Shown here: in pieces, positions 45,790-54,077 of the stretch
Position numbering within the stretch: the stretch's first letter is position 1
Layout of the letters: the number at the start of each line of letters is the position of its first letter
Source of the DNA: Brucella tritici
GTDB taxonomy: Bacteria > Pseudomonadota > Alphaproteobacteria > Rhizobiales > Rhizobiaceae
Reading direction: 5' to 3'
Length of the DNA stretch: 64,000 nt
Assembly (NCBI RefSeq): GCF_008932295.1
Contig: NZ_WBWA01000002.1
Span: forward strand, 124,001-188,000
Made by a program: the position numbers and the translations under genes
The notes under the pieces: model-generated
Databases searched by the model: none
What the model was told of the DNA's origin: nothing
The model's input: the letters and a program-made list of their open reading frames with translations, nothing else

Positions 45790-46806
45790 GCCGTGTTTTG
45801 GCTTGGACGTCGATTGCCGGATATGCAGTTCCGGCTTGATGAGTTCCTGCATCGAAGAAACTTCGACGCCGTTGAGCTGGTCGAGCAGCGCGCGCGCGGC
45901 GCGGCGTCCCACTTCACGCTGGCCGTTCCAGACGGTCGTGAGCGCGGGCGTTGCGATGGCCGCTTCCTCAAGATCGTCATAGCCGGTCACGGAAATGTCC
46001 TCGCCCGGCACCAGCCCGGCGCGGGCAATGCCGTTCATCAGGCCGATGGCGGTCAGGTCGTTCCAGCAGACCGCAGCCGTCGGCTTGTCCTTCAGCGCCA
46101 GAAATTGCGGCGCGACTTCAAAACCGCCCTGCTTCGTGCGCGGCCCGGCAATACGCCAGTCGGGACGAACTTCAAGGCCAGCCTTGTCCATGGCCTGCAC
46201 ATAGCCGCGATAACGGTCACGGCCTGTCGAGGTCTGGTCTGTACCGCCGATCATGGCGATGCGCGTGTGCCCCAGCGAAATCAGGTGATTGGTGGCAAGG
46301 CCGATGCCATAGGCGTCGTCCCCCCGGAAAACCGGCGCATGAACACCCTCGACGCTACGCGCAATCAGCACGACCGGCAGGCCGTTATCTTCCGCAAGCT
46401 GTATATCTTCCGGCGGCGTGCCGATGGCGGGCGACATGATGACCCCGTCCGCGCCGAGCTGCAGAAGCGTATCCATGAAGGTGCGCTGCTTTTCGAGCTG
46501 GTCGTAATGGTTGGACAGAATGAAGGTCTGCCGCGACCGGTCCAGTTCCGTTTCGATGGATTTGAGAATTTCCGCGAAGAACGGGTTCATGATGTCATGC
46601 ACCACGACGCCGACAATGCCGGAGCGCGAGGTGCGTAGGCTCGCGGCGCGACGGTTATAGATATAACCGATGGCGCGGGCATGTTCCTTGATCTTCTCGC
46701 GGGTCTGGTCTGCGACGAGGGGACTGTCGCGCAAAGCGAGCGAAACTGTGGCTGTCGAAACACCAAGCGCGTCAGCGATGGTCGATAGCTTTATTTTCTG
46801 GGCCAA
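45787..46806 (-). CDS. LacI-family transcriptional regulator
   Basis: A 339-residue regulator with an N-terminal helix-turn-helix (KIKLSTIADALGVSTATVSLALRDSPLV) and hinge helix, then a periplasmic-binding-protein-like effector domain (GIVGVVVHDIMNPFFAEILKSIE; RIAMIGGTDQTSTGRDRYRGY; ISVTGYDDLEEA). Start is TTG 46806, backed by GGGGAGGCGAC; a longer reading frame upstream lacks a ribosome site. Possible target: the 2-hydroxyacid dehydrogenase gene immediately downstream, or itself. Confidence 0.87.
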   Translation of the reverse strand: MAQKIKLSTIADALGVSTATVSLALRDSPLVADQTREKIKEHARAIGYIYNRRAASLRTSRSGIVGVVVHDIMNPFFAEILKSIETELDRSRQTFILSNHYDQLEKQRTFMDTLLQLGADGVIMSPAIGTPPEDIQLAEDNGLPVVLIARSVEGVHAPVFRGDDAYGIGLATNHLISLGHTRIAMIGGTDQTSTGRDRYRGYVQAMDKAGLEVRPDWRIAGPRTKQGGFEVAPQFLALKDKPTAAVCWNDLTAIGLMNGIARAGLVPGEDISVTGYDDLEEAAIATPALTTVWNGQREVGRRAARALLDQLNGVEVSSMQELIKPELHIRQSTSKPKHG

Positions 46807-46933
46807 GTCGCCTCCCCAAAATGGTCCGTGCCGCAGTCGGAGACGCGGCCGCAACCTGACAAGGTGAGACGCGACCGTTCGTCCTGCGAACGGTTATGCC
46901 ATTGCAAACCTTGAATTGGAAGCATTTTCGATA

Positions 46934-46998
46934 GCACGCATCTTGAAAAGTGTTTCAGGCTTTCCCGCCAAGATGCGCGTCAAAACAAATAGTTAGAG
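46934..46998. repeat. Mosaic palindromic repeat, copy 5
   Basis: GCACGCATCTTGAAAAGTGT opens it and CCAAGATGCGCGTCAAAACA plus AATAGTTAGAGC close it; same layout as copy 1 but diverged in the inner arm. Confidence 0.7.
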
Positions 46999-47015
46999 CT
47001 TGATAAACGACAGGC

Positions 47016-47507
47016 CTATTCCACGTCGTCCTCTTCAAGCACTTCCGTTTCAGGCTCATCGGGAATGCGCGTGACACCGCGAAGCGCAAGATTGCTCTCC
47101 ATCCGGCTCAGCATCTTGAGGAAGGTCTTGCGATCTTTCTTGTCGAGACCCTTCAGCATGTCCTTCTCGGTCTTGCGAATGGATTTCTCGATCGCCTTGA
47201 TGGTCTCCAGACCCGTCTGCGTAAGATAGACATGCGACTGGCGCTGATCGGTTTCCGAGGCGCGCTTCGCCACGAACCCCTGCCCCTGCAGACGCGCGAT
47301 GGTTTTGGTGATGGTCGGCGGACGCACACCCAGCCGCTGAGCAAGCACGCCCGGCGTCAGCCCGTCTTCGGCAGCCAGTTGCAACATGACCGCATCCTGC
47401 CCTGCATAAAGCCCCTGTTCCAGAAGCCGCGTGGCCAGCACCGTCCGCGACAGTCTTGCCACGGATTGCAGCCGGTAAAGTACAACCGCCTTATTGTCCT
47501 TGCTCAT
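47016..47507 (-). CDS. MarR-family transcriptional regulator
   Basis: A 163-residue MarR regulator: winged helix LTPGVLAQRLGVRPPTITKTIARLQGQGFVAKRASETDQRQSHVYLTQTG at residues ~50-100, flanked by dimerisation helices. The C-terminus is acidic (EPETEVLEEDDVE). GAGGTGGCG precedes ATG 47507. It is flanked on both sides by palindromic repeats. Target unknown; the divergent creatininase gene 230 bp away is one candidate. Confidence 0.86.
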   Translation of the reverse strand: MSKDNKAVVLYRLQSVARLSRTVLATRLLEQGLYAGQDAVMLQLAAEDGLTPGVLAQRLGVRPPTITKTIARLQGQGFVAKRASETDQRQSHVYLTQTGLETIKAIEKSIRKTEKDMLKGLDKKDRKTFLKMLSRMESNLALRGVTRIPDEPETEVLEEDDVE

Positions 47508-47531
47508 CGCCACCTCGCCCTTGTTTTTGAC

Positions 47532-47597
47532 TTAGAGTGCATCCCCGAAAAGTGTGAAACAGTTTTCGGACGAGATGCGCTGTTCAAAATAAACTAT
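47532..47597. repeat. Mosaic palindromic repeat, copy 6
   Basis: TTAGAGTGCATCCCCGAAAA through TTTTCGGACGAGATGCGC and an AAAATAAACTATTTC tail; clearly the copy-1 type. It occupies the 5' flank of the MarR gene, where it would form part of the leader. Confidence 0.75.
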
Positions 47598-47739
47598 TTC
47601 CTGTCGCCTGATCGATAGTCCCATCCATCCATATATCGTAAAATATTGTCCGACTTATGAAACAACAAGGCCCGGTTGCTGTCATGGCTAACGGACGTTA
47701 CGCTCTGGGGCTCCATGAAATGAATAAAGCGAGGAAAAC

Positions 47740-48522
47740 ATGACCGATCTGCGCGATCAAAACAGCGACATGATTGTCGTCCTGCCCCTTGGCGCTCACG
47801 AACAGCATGGGCCTCACCTGCCATTTGAAACAGATACGATCATCGCCGAAGGCATTGTCGCGCGTGTCAGCGATGCGCTGCCGCCTGAGCTGAATGTCAA
47901 TTTTCTGCCCGCACAGCCGGTCGGCTATTCCATCGAGCACATGGATACCGACGGAACCCAGAGCCTCGCCTTTGCCGAGGCCGTGAACCAGTGGATCGGT
48001 ATTGGTGAAAACCTTCATGCCGGCGGCATTCGCAAACTGGTCATGCTGAACGCGCATGGCGGAAATTCGCCATTGATGACAATTGTCGCAACGGAACTGC
48101 GGACAAGGCTCGACATGCTGGCGGTTGCCACGAGCTGGACCCGTTTCGGCCTGCCGGAGGGCCTGATTACACCGGAGGAAAAAGCACTCGATATTCATGG
48201 CGGTTTCATCGAGACATCGGTGATGCTGGCGCTGCGCCCGGATCTGGTGGATATGTCGAAGGCACGCAATTTCTCCAACGCCCAGTTACGCTACGCCGAG
48301 GAGTTCAAGTTCCTGCGCGCCTACGGTCCCCACGCCTTCGGCTGGAAGATGCACGATCTCAACCCGGAAGGGGTTGCAGGCAACGCTGCTGCCGCGACGG
48401 CTGAAGCCGGAGAAAAACTGATCGCCAATGCGGTGTCCGGCTTTATCGAATTGCTGCGCGATGTCGACAGGTTCGATCTTGACCGGTTCAAATCGCAACG
48501 CCTCGCCAATCAGGCAGGATGA
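47740..48522 (+). CDS. Creatininase-family amidohydrolase
   Basis: A 260-residue creatininase-fold protein. Metal-ligand motifs are visible: LPLGAHEQHGPHLPFETDT (Glu, His, Asp), LNAHGGNSPL and DIHGGFIETSVML. Relatives include creatininase and MftE-type peptidases. No mycofactocin genes are nearby, so the substrate (a cyclic amide or peptide) is unknown. The start follows a weak GCGAGGAAAAC site. Its stop overlaps the following acetyltransferase start (ATGA), implying coupled translation. Confidence 0.85.
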   Translation: MTDLRDQNSDMIVVLPLGAHEQHGPHLPFETDTIIAEGIVARVSDALPPELNVNFLPAQPVGYSIEHMDTDGTQSLAFAEAVNQWIGIGENLHAGGIRKLVMLNAHGGNSPLMTIVATELRTRLDMLAVATSWTRFGLPEGLITPEEKALDIHGGFIETSVMLALRPDLVDMSKARNFSNAQLRYAEEFKFLRAYGPHAFGWKMHDLNPEGVAGNAAAATAEAGEKLIANAVSGFIELLRDVDRFDLDRFKSQRLANQAG

Positions 48523-48968
48523 TGCACTCGATCATCGCGCAAAGAAAACATGCCGAAGCATGGGCGCAATTGCGCCACGCACTCTGGCCCAACACCAGCC
48601 TTGAGCAGCATCTGCAGGATATTTGCGATACGCTCGATCAAGATAACCCTGATGCTGTAACGTTCATCGCGGAGAGTGCAATCGGCCAGATTGCGGGTTT
48701 CGCCGAAGCAGCGTTACGGCGTGACTATGTCAATGGCTGCTCGACATCGCCTGTCCTCTTCCTGGAGGGTATTTTTGTGTCTCCCGAATATCGCCAGCAT
48801 GGCGTCGCGCGATTGCTTTGCGAAGCAATCGCAAACTGGGGCCGAGAAAAGGGCTGCACTGAATTTGCCTCCGATGTTTCACTTGAAAACCTTGACAGCC
48901 AGAACTTTCACGCAGCACTTGGTTTTGATGAAACGGAAAGGGTAATCTTCTATCGGAAACCTCTCTAG
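48519..48968 (+). CDS. Aminoglycoside 6'-N-acetyltransferase-like GNAT protein
   Basis: A 149-residue GNAT protein closely following the AAC(6')-I pattern: an N-terminal LRHALWPNTSLEQHLQDI, then YVNGCSTSPVLFLEGIFVSPEYRQHGVARLLCEAI (acetyl-CoA loop Q/R-x-x-G-x-A), CTEFASDVSLEN and HAALGFDETERVIFYRK. These are the landmarks of chromosomal AAC(6')-I enzymes that acetylate kanamycin, tobramycin and amikacin. It overlaps the creatininase-family gene by 4 bases. Whether it confers resistance depends on expression and is not shown here. Confidence 0.85.
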   Translation: MMHSIIAQRKHAEAWAQLRHALWPNTSLEQHLQDICDTLDQDNPDAVTFIAESAIGQIAGFAEAALRRDYVNGCSTSPVLFLEGIFVSPEYRQHGVARLLCEAIANWGREKGCTEFASDVSLENLDSQNFHAALGFDETERVIFYRKPL

Positions 48969-49041
48969 GAGATGTGGAATTTGCCCCTGCACCCTGACTG
49001 GCTTCGAGGAAAGCCACTGCCATCATCGTGAACGGCAACAA

Positions 49042-49061
49042 TGTAATATTATAGCATTGCA
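49042..49061. promoter_or_regulatory. Candidate Zur box upstream of COG0523 GTPase gene
   Basis: TGTAATATTATAGCATTGCA is an imperfect 20-bp palindrome (14 of 20 positions self-complementary) of the TGTAATnnTATAnnATTACA type seen for alphaproteobacterial Zur sites (family knowledge). It lies 136 bp upstream of a His-rich COG0523 gene, a classic member of zinc-starvation regulons. Confidence 0.65.
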
Positions 49062-49196
49062 TATGGCATTCGCGCTGCCCTTCCCTTATATGAATTGTCC
49101 TATCCGAGGTTTCGGTGCTGTGCCGCTTTGCGCTGGCCGCGCACTGGCCACCTCGGGCCACGTTTTCAAAAGGCCACAACTTCAAGAGGCATAATC

Positions 49197-50378
49197 ATGA
49201 GCCAGGCTGAAGCCCAAACCGAAGCTCCGTCTGCAACCGAGACGACCACTGAAGCTGGCCGCATTCCCGTGACCGTTCTGACCGGTTATCTGGGTTCGGG
49301 TAAGACCACTCTTCTCAACCGTATCCTGACCGAAAATCACGGCAAGCGTTATGCTGTCATCGTCAACGAGTTCGGCGAGATCGGCATCGACAACGACCTG
49401 ATCGTCGAGTCGGACGAAGAAATCTACGAAATGAACAATGGCTGCATCTGCTGCACCGTTCGCGGCGACCTGATCCGCGTGGTGGAAGGCCTGATGCGCC
49501 GTCCGGGCCGTTTCGACGCCATCGTCGTGGAAACGACCGGCCTTGCCGATCCGGTTCCGGTTGCGCAGACCTTCTTCATGGACGACGACGTGCGCGCCAA
49601 GACCGGCCTTGATGCCGTTGTCGCCCTCGTGGATGCCAAGCACCTGCCGCTGCGCCTGAAGGACAGCCGCGAGGCGGAAGACCAGATCGCCTTTGCCGAT
49701 GTCGTGCTCATCAACAAGACCGACCTCGTGACGCCGCAGGAGCTGGCCACAATCGAAGCCACCGTGCGCGCCATCAACCCGCATGCCATCATCCATCGCA
49801 CCGAGCGCGCTTCCATCCCGCTCGACCGCGTACTGGATCGCGGCGCATTCGACCTGAAGCGCGTTCTGGACAACGATCCGCACTTCCTCGACCATGACCA
49901 TCCCGATCACGTATGCGGACCGGATTGCGATCACGATCATGACCATCATGGTCACGACCATGGACATCATCATCATGCGCATGATCACGATCATCATGAC
50001 CACCATCACGACCATGACCATGTGTGCGGTCCCGACTGCGATCATGACCATCACCACGATCACGCCTCGCCGATCCATGATGTGACGGTGAAGTCGGTGT
50101 CGCTCAGGGCTGGTGAAATCGACCCGGCGAAATTCTTCCCGTGGATTCAGAACATCACTCAGACGCAGGGACCGAACATTCTGCGCCTCAAGGGCATCAT
50201 CGCTTTCAAGGACGATCCGGATCGCTATGTGGTCCAGGGCGTGCACATGATTATCGAGGGCGACCACCAGCGTGCGTGGAAGGAAGACGAAAAGCGTGAA
50301 AGCCGCCTCGTCTTCATCGGACGTGAACTCGACCCCGCCGCCCTGAAGGCCGGCTTCGAAAACAGTCAGGCCCGATGA
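49197..50378 (+). CDS. COG0523 (CobW/YciC-type) GTPase, probable zinc metallochaperone
   Basis: A 393-residue G3E GTPase. Walker A is GYLGSGKTT (residues 30-38), the metal motif CxCC is GCICC (83-86), the guanine motif is INKTD, and the C-terminal CobW_C domain is present. Residues ~233-290 are an inserted His/Asp tract with 27 His in 60 residues and two copies of [12 protein letters not shown]. Such tracts bind zinc. With a probable Zur box upstream, the protein most likely distributes zinc under limitation (YciC/ZagA-like). ATG 49197 is chosen because the family start and AAGAGG agree. Confidence 0.88.
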   Translation: MSQAEAQTEAPSATETTTEAGRIPVTVLTGYLGSGKTTLLNRILTENHGKRYAVIVNEFGEIGIDNDLIVESDEEIYEMNNGCICCTVRGDLIRVVEGLMRRPGRFDAIVVETTGLADPVPVAQTFFMDDDVRAKTGLDAVVALVDAKHLPLRLKDSREAEDQIAFADVVLINKTDLVTPQELATIEATVRAINPHAIIHRTERASIPLDRVLDRGAFDLKRVLDNDPHFLDHDHPDHVCGPDCDHDHDHHGHDHGHHHHAHDHDHHDHHHDHDHVCGPDCDHDHHHDHASPIHDVTVKSVSLRAGEIDPAKFFPWIQNITQTQGPNILRLKGIIAFKDDPDRYVVQGVHMIIEGDHQRAWKEDEKRESRLVFIGRELDPAALKAGFENSQAR

Positions 50379-50468
50379 AGCGCTTCCGGTTCCAATCGAA
50401 CCGGGAAACCGCTTAACCGCCTATTTCTATGCATTTCCGGCAAAACCGCTTCTGCTGGAAATGCTCTC
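50379..50468. repeat. Mosaic palindromic repeat, copy 7 (two modules)
   Basis: CGGTTC/GAACCG hairpin module at ~50386-50405, and a second module GCATTTCCGGCAAAACCGCT...GCTGGAAATGCTCTCA at 50430-50468, the reverse complement of copy 4 type. It fills the gap between the GTPase and WD40 genes. Confidence 0.65.
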
Positions 50469-50492
50469 ATCAATAAACAATACCGGAAGCCG

Positions 50493-51467
50493 ATGCCTAC
50501 AGTAGCTCCGCTCGACCTTGAAGGTCATTGTCTTTATGCGCGCTTTGTCAGCGGCATTCCCTTCTTTGCAATGGCCGATGGCTCGATCCATCAGCTCAAT
50601 AACGGCAGCAAGACCTCAGCAGCCCATGACGGGCTGTTGAGCGCAACCGTTTCCGTTGACGGAAAGTCGCTCATCACTGGCGGCGAAGACGGTCGCGTGT
50701 GCCGTACCGACGTCGATGGGACGGTGACCGAACTTGCGAAGATACCGCGCAAATGGATGACCGCCGTGGCAGCAGGCCCCGGCGGAACTGTCGGTTTTGC
50801 ATCGGGTCGCACTGCCTGGGTGCGCACGTCCGACGGCAAGGTGCAGGAATTTGCGCAGGAGCGCAGCGTCGAAGGCATAGCCTTTGCGCCAAAGGGCCAG
50901 CGGCTGGCAATTGCCCGCTATAATGGCGCAACCCTGATCTGGACCGGAACGGCGGCAAAACCCGTTGAACTGGAATGGAAGGGCGCGCATATCGGCGTGA
51001 TCTTCTCGCCCGATGGCCGCTTCCTCATCACCTCGATGCAGGAAAATGCCCTGCATGGCTGGCGCCTTGAAGATACGAAGCACATGCGCATGACCGGCTA
51101 TCCCGCGAAAGTGAAGGACTGGTCGTGGAGCGCCAAGGCCAAGTGGCTTGCCACTTCGGGCGCCCCGGCAGCAATCGTCTGGCCTTTTGCGGGCAAGGAC
51201 GGCCCGATGGGCAAGGCCCCTCTGGAACTCGGCCTTCGTGGCGACAGCATGGTGACATCCGTTGCCTGCCATCCGGTCGAAGACATTGCTGCCATCGGCT
51301 ATAATGACGGCATGATCCTGATCGTGCGTTTCGCCGACAGCAAGGAAGTTCTGCTGCGCCGCCCCGGCAAGGGCGCAATCACCAGCATGGGCTGGGATGA
51401 ACAGGGCCACCGCCTCGTCTTCGGCTCCGAGGCCGGTGATTGCGGTGTGGTTTCGATAGCGGATTAG
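50493..51467 (+). CDS. WD40-repeat beta-propeller protein
   Basis: A 324-residue protein made of about six or seven WD40-like blades (for example ATVSVDGKSLITGGEDGRVCRTDVDG; KGQRLAIARYNGATLIWTGTA; HPVEDIAAIGYNDGMILIVRFAD). No signal peptide, so a cytoplasmic scaffold or sensor. It lies 114 bp after the COG0523 gene on the same strand and may belong to its zinc regulon. Its TAG stop is the first triplet of a palindromic repeat. Confidence 0.83.
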   Translation: MPTVAPLDLEGHCLYARFVSGIPFFAMADGSIHQLNNGSKTSAAHDGLLSATVSVDGKSLITGGEDGRVCRTDVDGTVTELAKIPRKWMTAVAAGPGGTVGFASGRTAWVRTSDGKVQEFAQERSVEGIAFAPKGQRLAIARYNGATLIWTGTAAKPVELEWKGAHIGVIFSPDGRFLITSMQENALHGWRLEDTKHMRMTGYPAKVKDWSWSAKAKWLATSGAPAAIVWPFAGKDGPMGKAPLELGLRGDSMVTSVACHPVEDIAAIGYNDGMILIVRFADSKEVLLRRPGKGAITSMGWDEQGHRLVFGSEAGDCGVVSIAD

Positions 51468-51569
51468 AGCGCATCCCGAAAAGTGTGAAACGATTTTCGG
51501 AAAAGATGCGCGTTAAGACAAATGATTAGAGCGCCGATCTGATCCGATCAGATCGAAACGCGCTCTAGA
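51465..51569. repeat. Mosaic palindromic repeat, copy 8, with extra hairpin
   Basis: TTAGAGCGCATCCCGAAAAG begins at the WD40 stop codon; the copy-1-type core ends AAAAGATGCGCG. Then GATCTGATC (51536-51544) and GATCAGATC (51546-51554) form a second palindrome inside GAGCGC/GCGCTC arms. Confidence 0.8.
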
Positions 51570-51655
51570 CCCTGAACAGAAACCCTAGTCGCGGGGGAAA
51601 CAGTCCTATGGACGATTCCCCGTTTCATCCACACAAGTGGACTGCTTGCAGATCC

Positions 51656-52048
51656 TCAGGCCTGACCGTTTCGTTTGGCGCGCGCCACGCCGAAAAGACC
51701 AGAGATCACCAGCGCCACGCCGACGCCCATCACCCCGTAACCCAATGCATTCGACGCAATGTCGCTCTGATTGGCGGAGGCAATGGCTGCGGCAGCTTCC
51801 GATGCGCCAGAGCCACCGGCCTTTGCATCCATCATAGCGACCATTCCCGGCTCGTTGCATTTCGGCAGCAACGACGATTTGGCATCGGCATTGTCACCAT
51901 AAATATTCTGGATGATTTGTTCGCAGCGCTGTTGATCGGCACTCGAAACAGACGAGCCGCTTGCCTGATAATAAAATCCGCCTGCCACGAGAGCTGCGCC
52001 GATAACGGCCATCAGAACAGACGAACCTTTAGAACTTCTTCGAATCAT
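51656..52048 (-). CDS. Small membrane protein of unknown function
   Basis: A 130-residue protein with two membrane helices, near the N-terminus (VLMAVIGAALVAGGFYYQASG) and near the C-terminus (GYGVMGVGVALVISGLFGVA), separated by a polar loop with two cysteines (QQRCEQIIQN; LLPKCNEPG) that could form a periplasmic disulfide. It ends in a basic tail (RAKRNGQA). Possibly a DUF3185-like protein, but I do not recognise it with confidence. It diverges from the DUF1287 gene. Confidence 0.7.
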   Translation of the reverse strand: MIRRSSKGSSVLMAVIGAALVAGGFYYQASGSSVSSADQQRCEQIIQNIYGDNADAKSSLLPKCNEPGMVAMMDAKAGGSGASEAAAAIASANQSDIASNALGYGVMGVGVALVISGLFGVARAKRNGQA

Positions 52049-52164
52049 ACGATTTCCTTATTTAAATCTAGAATAGCTAATAGATCACACCGGCAACGGA
52101 CCAACAATCGCAATCAATCCGCAGCGGTTTTATCCTGTTCATACAGGAGGAAGAGAATTTCAGT

Positions 52165-52797
52165 ATGCTTTCACGTCGTTCTATTGTCCTCGGCGGAGTA
52201 TCGGCAGTCTTTTCGACGTCCCTGCTCGTTGAAAAGACTTTCGCAACCGCCCCTGCGGCTGAGGTCGAACCATGGGCGCAAAAGCTGATTGCAGCGGCGG
52301 AAAGCCAGGTGGGAACGACGGTTCGCTATGACCCCGCCTATACGCAGTTGAAATATCCCGGCGGGGACGTTCCTCTCGATCGAGGCGTCTGTACGGATGT
52401 CATCATCCGCGCCTATCGACAGGCGTTGAATGCAGACCTGCAGGCCCTGGTCCATAACGATATGCGGAAAGCTTTCACGCAATATCCGAGAAACTGGGGC
52501 CTGAAGCGTCCCGACCCGAATATTGACCACCGTCGCGTGCCGAACCTTGCCGTGTTTTTCAACAGGAGCAATGCGGCTTTACCGGTTACAAAAGCCGCAC
52601 AGGATTATCGTCCGGGCGACCTCGTTGCACAGATGCTTCCCGGAAACCTGCCGCATATAGCCATCGTTACACAGCGCTATAATGCCGAGGGCACACGTCC
52701 TTTGGTTGTTCACAATATTGGTGCAGGAACCCGGATTGAAGACCGGCTGTTTGAGTTCCCCATTACCGGCCACTTTCGCTATCGCCCAAATGCATGA
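52165..52797 (+). CDS. DUF1287 (YiiX-like) exported protein
   Basis: A 210-residue protein with a Tat-like signal (SRRSIVLGGVSAVFSTSLL, residues 3-21) and the DUF1287 core: YDPAYTQLKYPGGDVPLDRGVCTDVIIRAYRQA (candidate nucleophile Cys), DHRRVPNL, YRPGDLVAQMLPGNLPHIAIV and VVHNIGAGTRIEDRLFEFPITGHFRY. The fold is expected to be NlpC/P60-like, acting in the envelope; substrate unknown. The start has GGAGGAAGAG upstream at longish spacing. Confidence 0.82.
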   Translation: MLSRRSIVLGGVSAVFSTSLLVEKTFATAPAAEVEPWAQKLIAAAESQVGTTVRYDPAYTQLKYPGGDVPLDRGVCTDVIIRAYRQALNADLQALVHNDMRKAFTQYPRNWGLKRPDPNIDHRRVPNLAVFFNRSNAALPVTKAAQDYRPGDLVAQMLPGNLPHIAIVTQRYNAEGTRPLVVHNIGAGTRIEDRLFEFPITGHFRYRPNA

Positions 52798-52801
52798 AGC
52801 A

Positions 52802-52829
52802 AAGCCCGATCAGCGGGACTGACCGGGCT
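52802..52829. terminator. Terminator between DUF1287 gene and esterase gene
   Basis: Arms AAGCCCG and CGGGCTT close a loop just after the DUF1287 stop, at a convergent junction; usable from both sides. Confidence 0.65.
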
Positions 52830-52854
52830 TCATTCAGGTTGACGCTAGCTTGTA

Positions 52855-53733
52855 TTACTGGCCGCGTCGCGCAACCGCAGGCGCGCCATCCGGTCCGAGC
52901 GATGCCACCCATTGGCTGATGGCGGCGATATCCTTTTCACCCAGCATATGATCCGCATCGATGGTGCGGGCATCCACGCGGGCGCCACCGGAGCGCAGAA
53001 GTGCGGAAAGCGCTGGGGCAAACGGTGAGTAGAGCTTGTCTTCCTCACCCGTAATGGTCAGAACGCGCGCCTTGCTCAGATTGGCGACGGGGGCATTGTC
53101 CAGAACCGGCATCGAGCGCATCAGAACCGCGCGCTTCACCAGATCAGGATGCAGCATCATGGTCGCCGCCAGAAGATTGGCGCCGTTCGAATAGCCCACG
53201 AAGGTTGCATGGGTGAGATCGAGGTCCTTGTCGTCGGCCAGACGGGTCAGGAAGGTCACGAAGGCATTGGCTTCGAGCTTCACATCCTTCTGGTCGAACT
53301 TGACCGGCGAGATGCGCTTGTACCAGCGCGTGCCGCCGTCCTGCATCACGCGACCGCGAATGCCGAGCAGCGTGGCGCGCGGCCATATCTTGGAAGCCAG
53401 CGGCACAAGGCTGGTTTCATTCCCGCCCGAACCGTGCAGCAGGATCACCAGTTCATTCGAAGCATTTTCCGGCTTGTAGAAACGGTGGATGAACTGCTTG
53501 CTGCGCGAAAAATTCTGCTCCGGGGTTGTTTCCGTGTCCATCTTCTTCTCGCGCATTGTAACGCCTTCACCGAGCTTGGGAGCGCCCTGCTCTTCTTTCA
53601 TCGATGCGGCAATAGCGTTCAGAGCCTTGCCCTGACCGTTCGTCGAAACAGGCTGTCCTTCAGCCAAAGCCGAGCCAGCCGTCACCGTGAGTGCAGCCGC
53701 CGCCAAAGCGGCAATAAACATCTTCTTTACCAT
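52855..53733 (-). CDS. Exported phospholipase/carboxylesterase-type alpha/beta hydrolase
   Basis: A 292-residue protein with a Sec signal (MFIAALAAAALTVTAGSALAEG, residues ~5-26). The catalytic serine sits in FVGYSNGANLLAATM (G-x-S-x-G), the oxyanion loop in VILLHGSGGNETSL, the Asp in TGEEDKLYSPF and the His in IDADHMLGEKD. A 50-residue linker follows the signal. Similar to YpfH/acyl-protein thioesterase-like enzymes but periplasmic. Substrate unknown. The gene is monocistronic and diverges from msrPQ. Confidence 0.84.
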   Translation of the reverse strand: MVKKMFIAALAAAALTVTAGSALAEGQPVSTNGQGKALNAIAASMKEEQGAPKLGEGVTMREKKMDTETTPEQNFSRSKQFIHRFYKPENASNELVILLHGSGGNETSLVPLASKIWPRATLLGIRGRVMQDGGTRWYKRISPVKFDQKDVKLEANAFVTFLTRLADDKDLDLTHATFVGYSNGANLLAATMMLHPDLVKRAVLMRSMPVLDNAPVANLSKARVLTITGEEDKLYSPFAPALSALLRSGGARVDARTIDADHMLGEKDIAAISQWVASLGPDGAPAVARRGQ

Positions 53734-54077
53734 GATCTCAACATAGCCAATGAGACGTTAACGAAGGTTTGAAGGCAGCTCTTCCCGGGTGCGTCCCCAC
53801 CCCTGCCGGTGATAGTAATTTTATCCGACACATCTGTCCGAAATTGCTTCAGGCTCTTTCGGGATGCGCTAATGTAATGCCGTTAACAGCAGAGTTTTAG
53901 CGAGAATATGGCAGAATGCACGAAAAGTTACATCATGTTACAATTCTGTTACGCTTTCACGCGGTTTCAACAATGCGTGAACAAGGGGCAGGTCCCCAAT
54001 TATCCATGCTTTTGACGCGTTTACGTGGGAGCCTATCTGCAACTTGAGGGTCAATTGTTTTGGAAGTGGGAGTAACC
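53734..54077. promoter_or_regulatory. Divergent region upstream of msrP with GTTAC repeats
   Basis: 344 bp. Three GTTAC units at 53927, 53937 and 53948 (10- and 11-base steps) form a direct-repeat array of the kind bound by OmpR-family response regulators. Just after them, TTCACGC (53956-53962) and GCGTGAA (53975-53981) form an inverted repeat. A fragment like the palindromic repeat lies near 53848-53876. No gene seen. Confidence 0.45.

Noticed and set aside
49894..50085. Separate small Ile/Met-rich ORF inside the COG0523 gene
   Set aside because: It is the +1-frame reading of the His/Asp tract (CAT/GAC codons read as ATG/ATC) and has no independent support.
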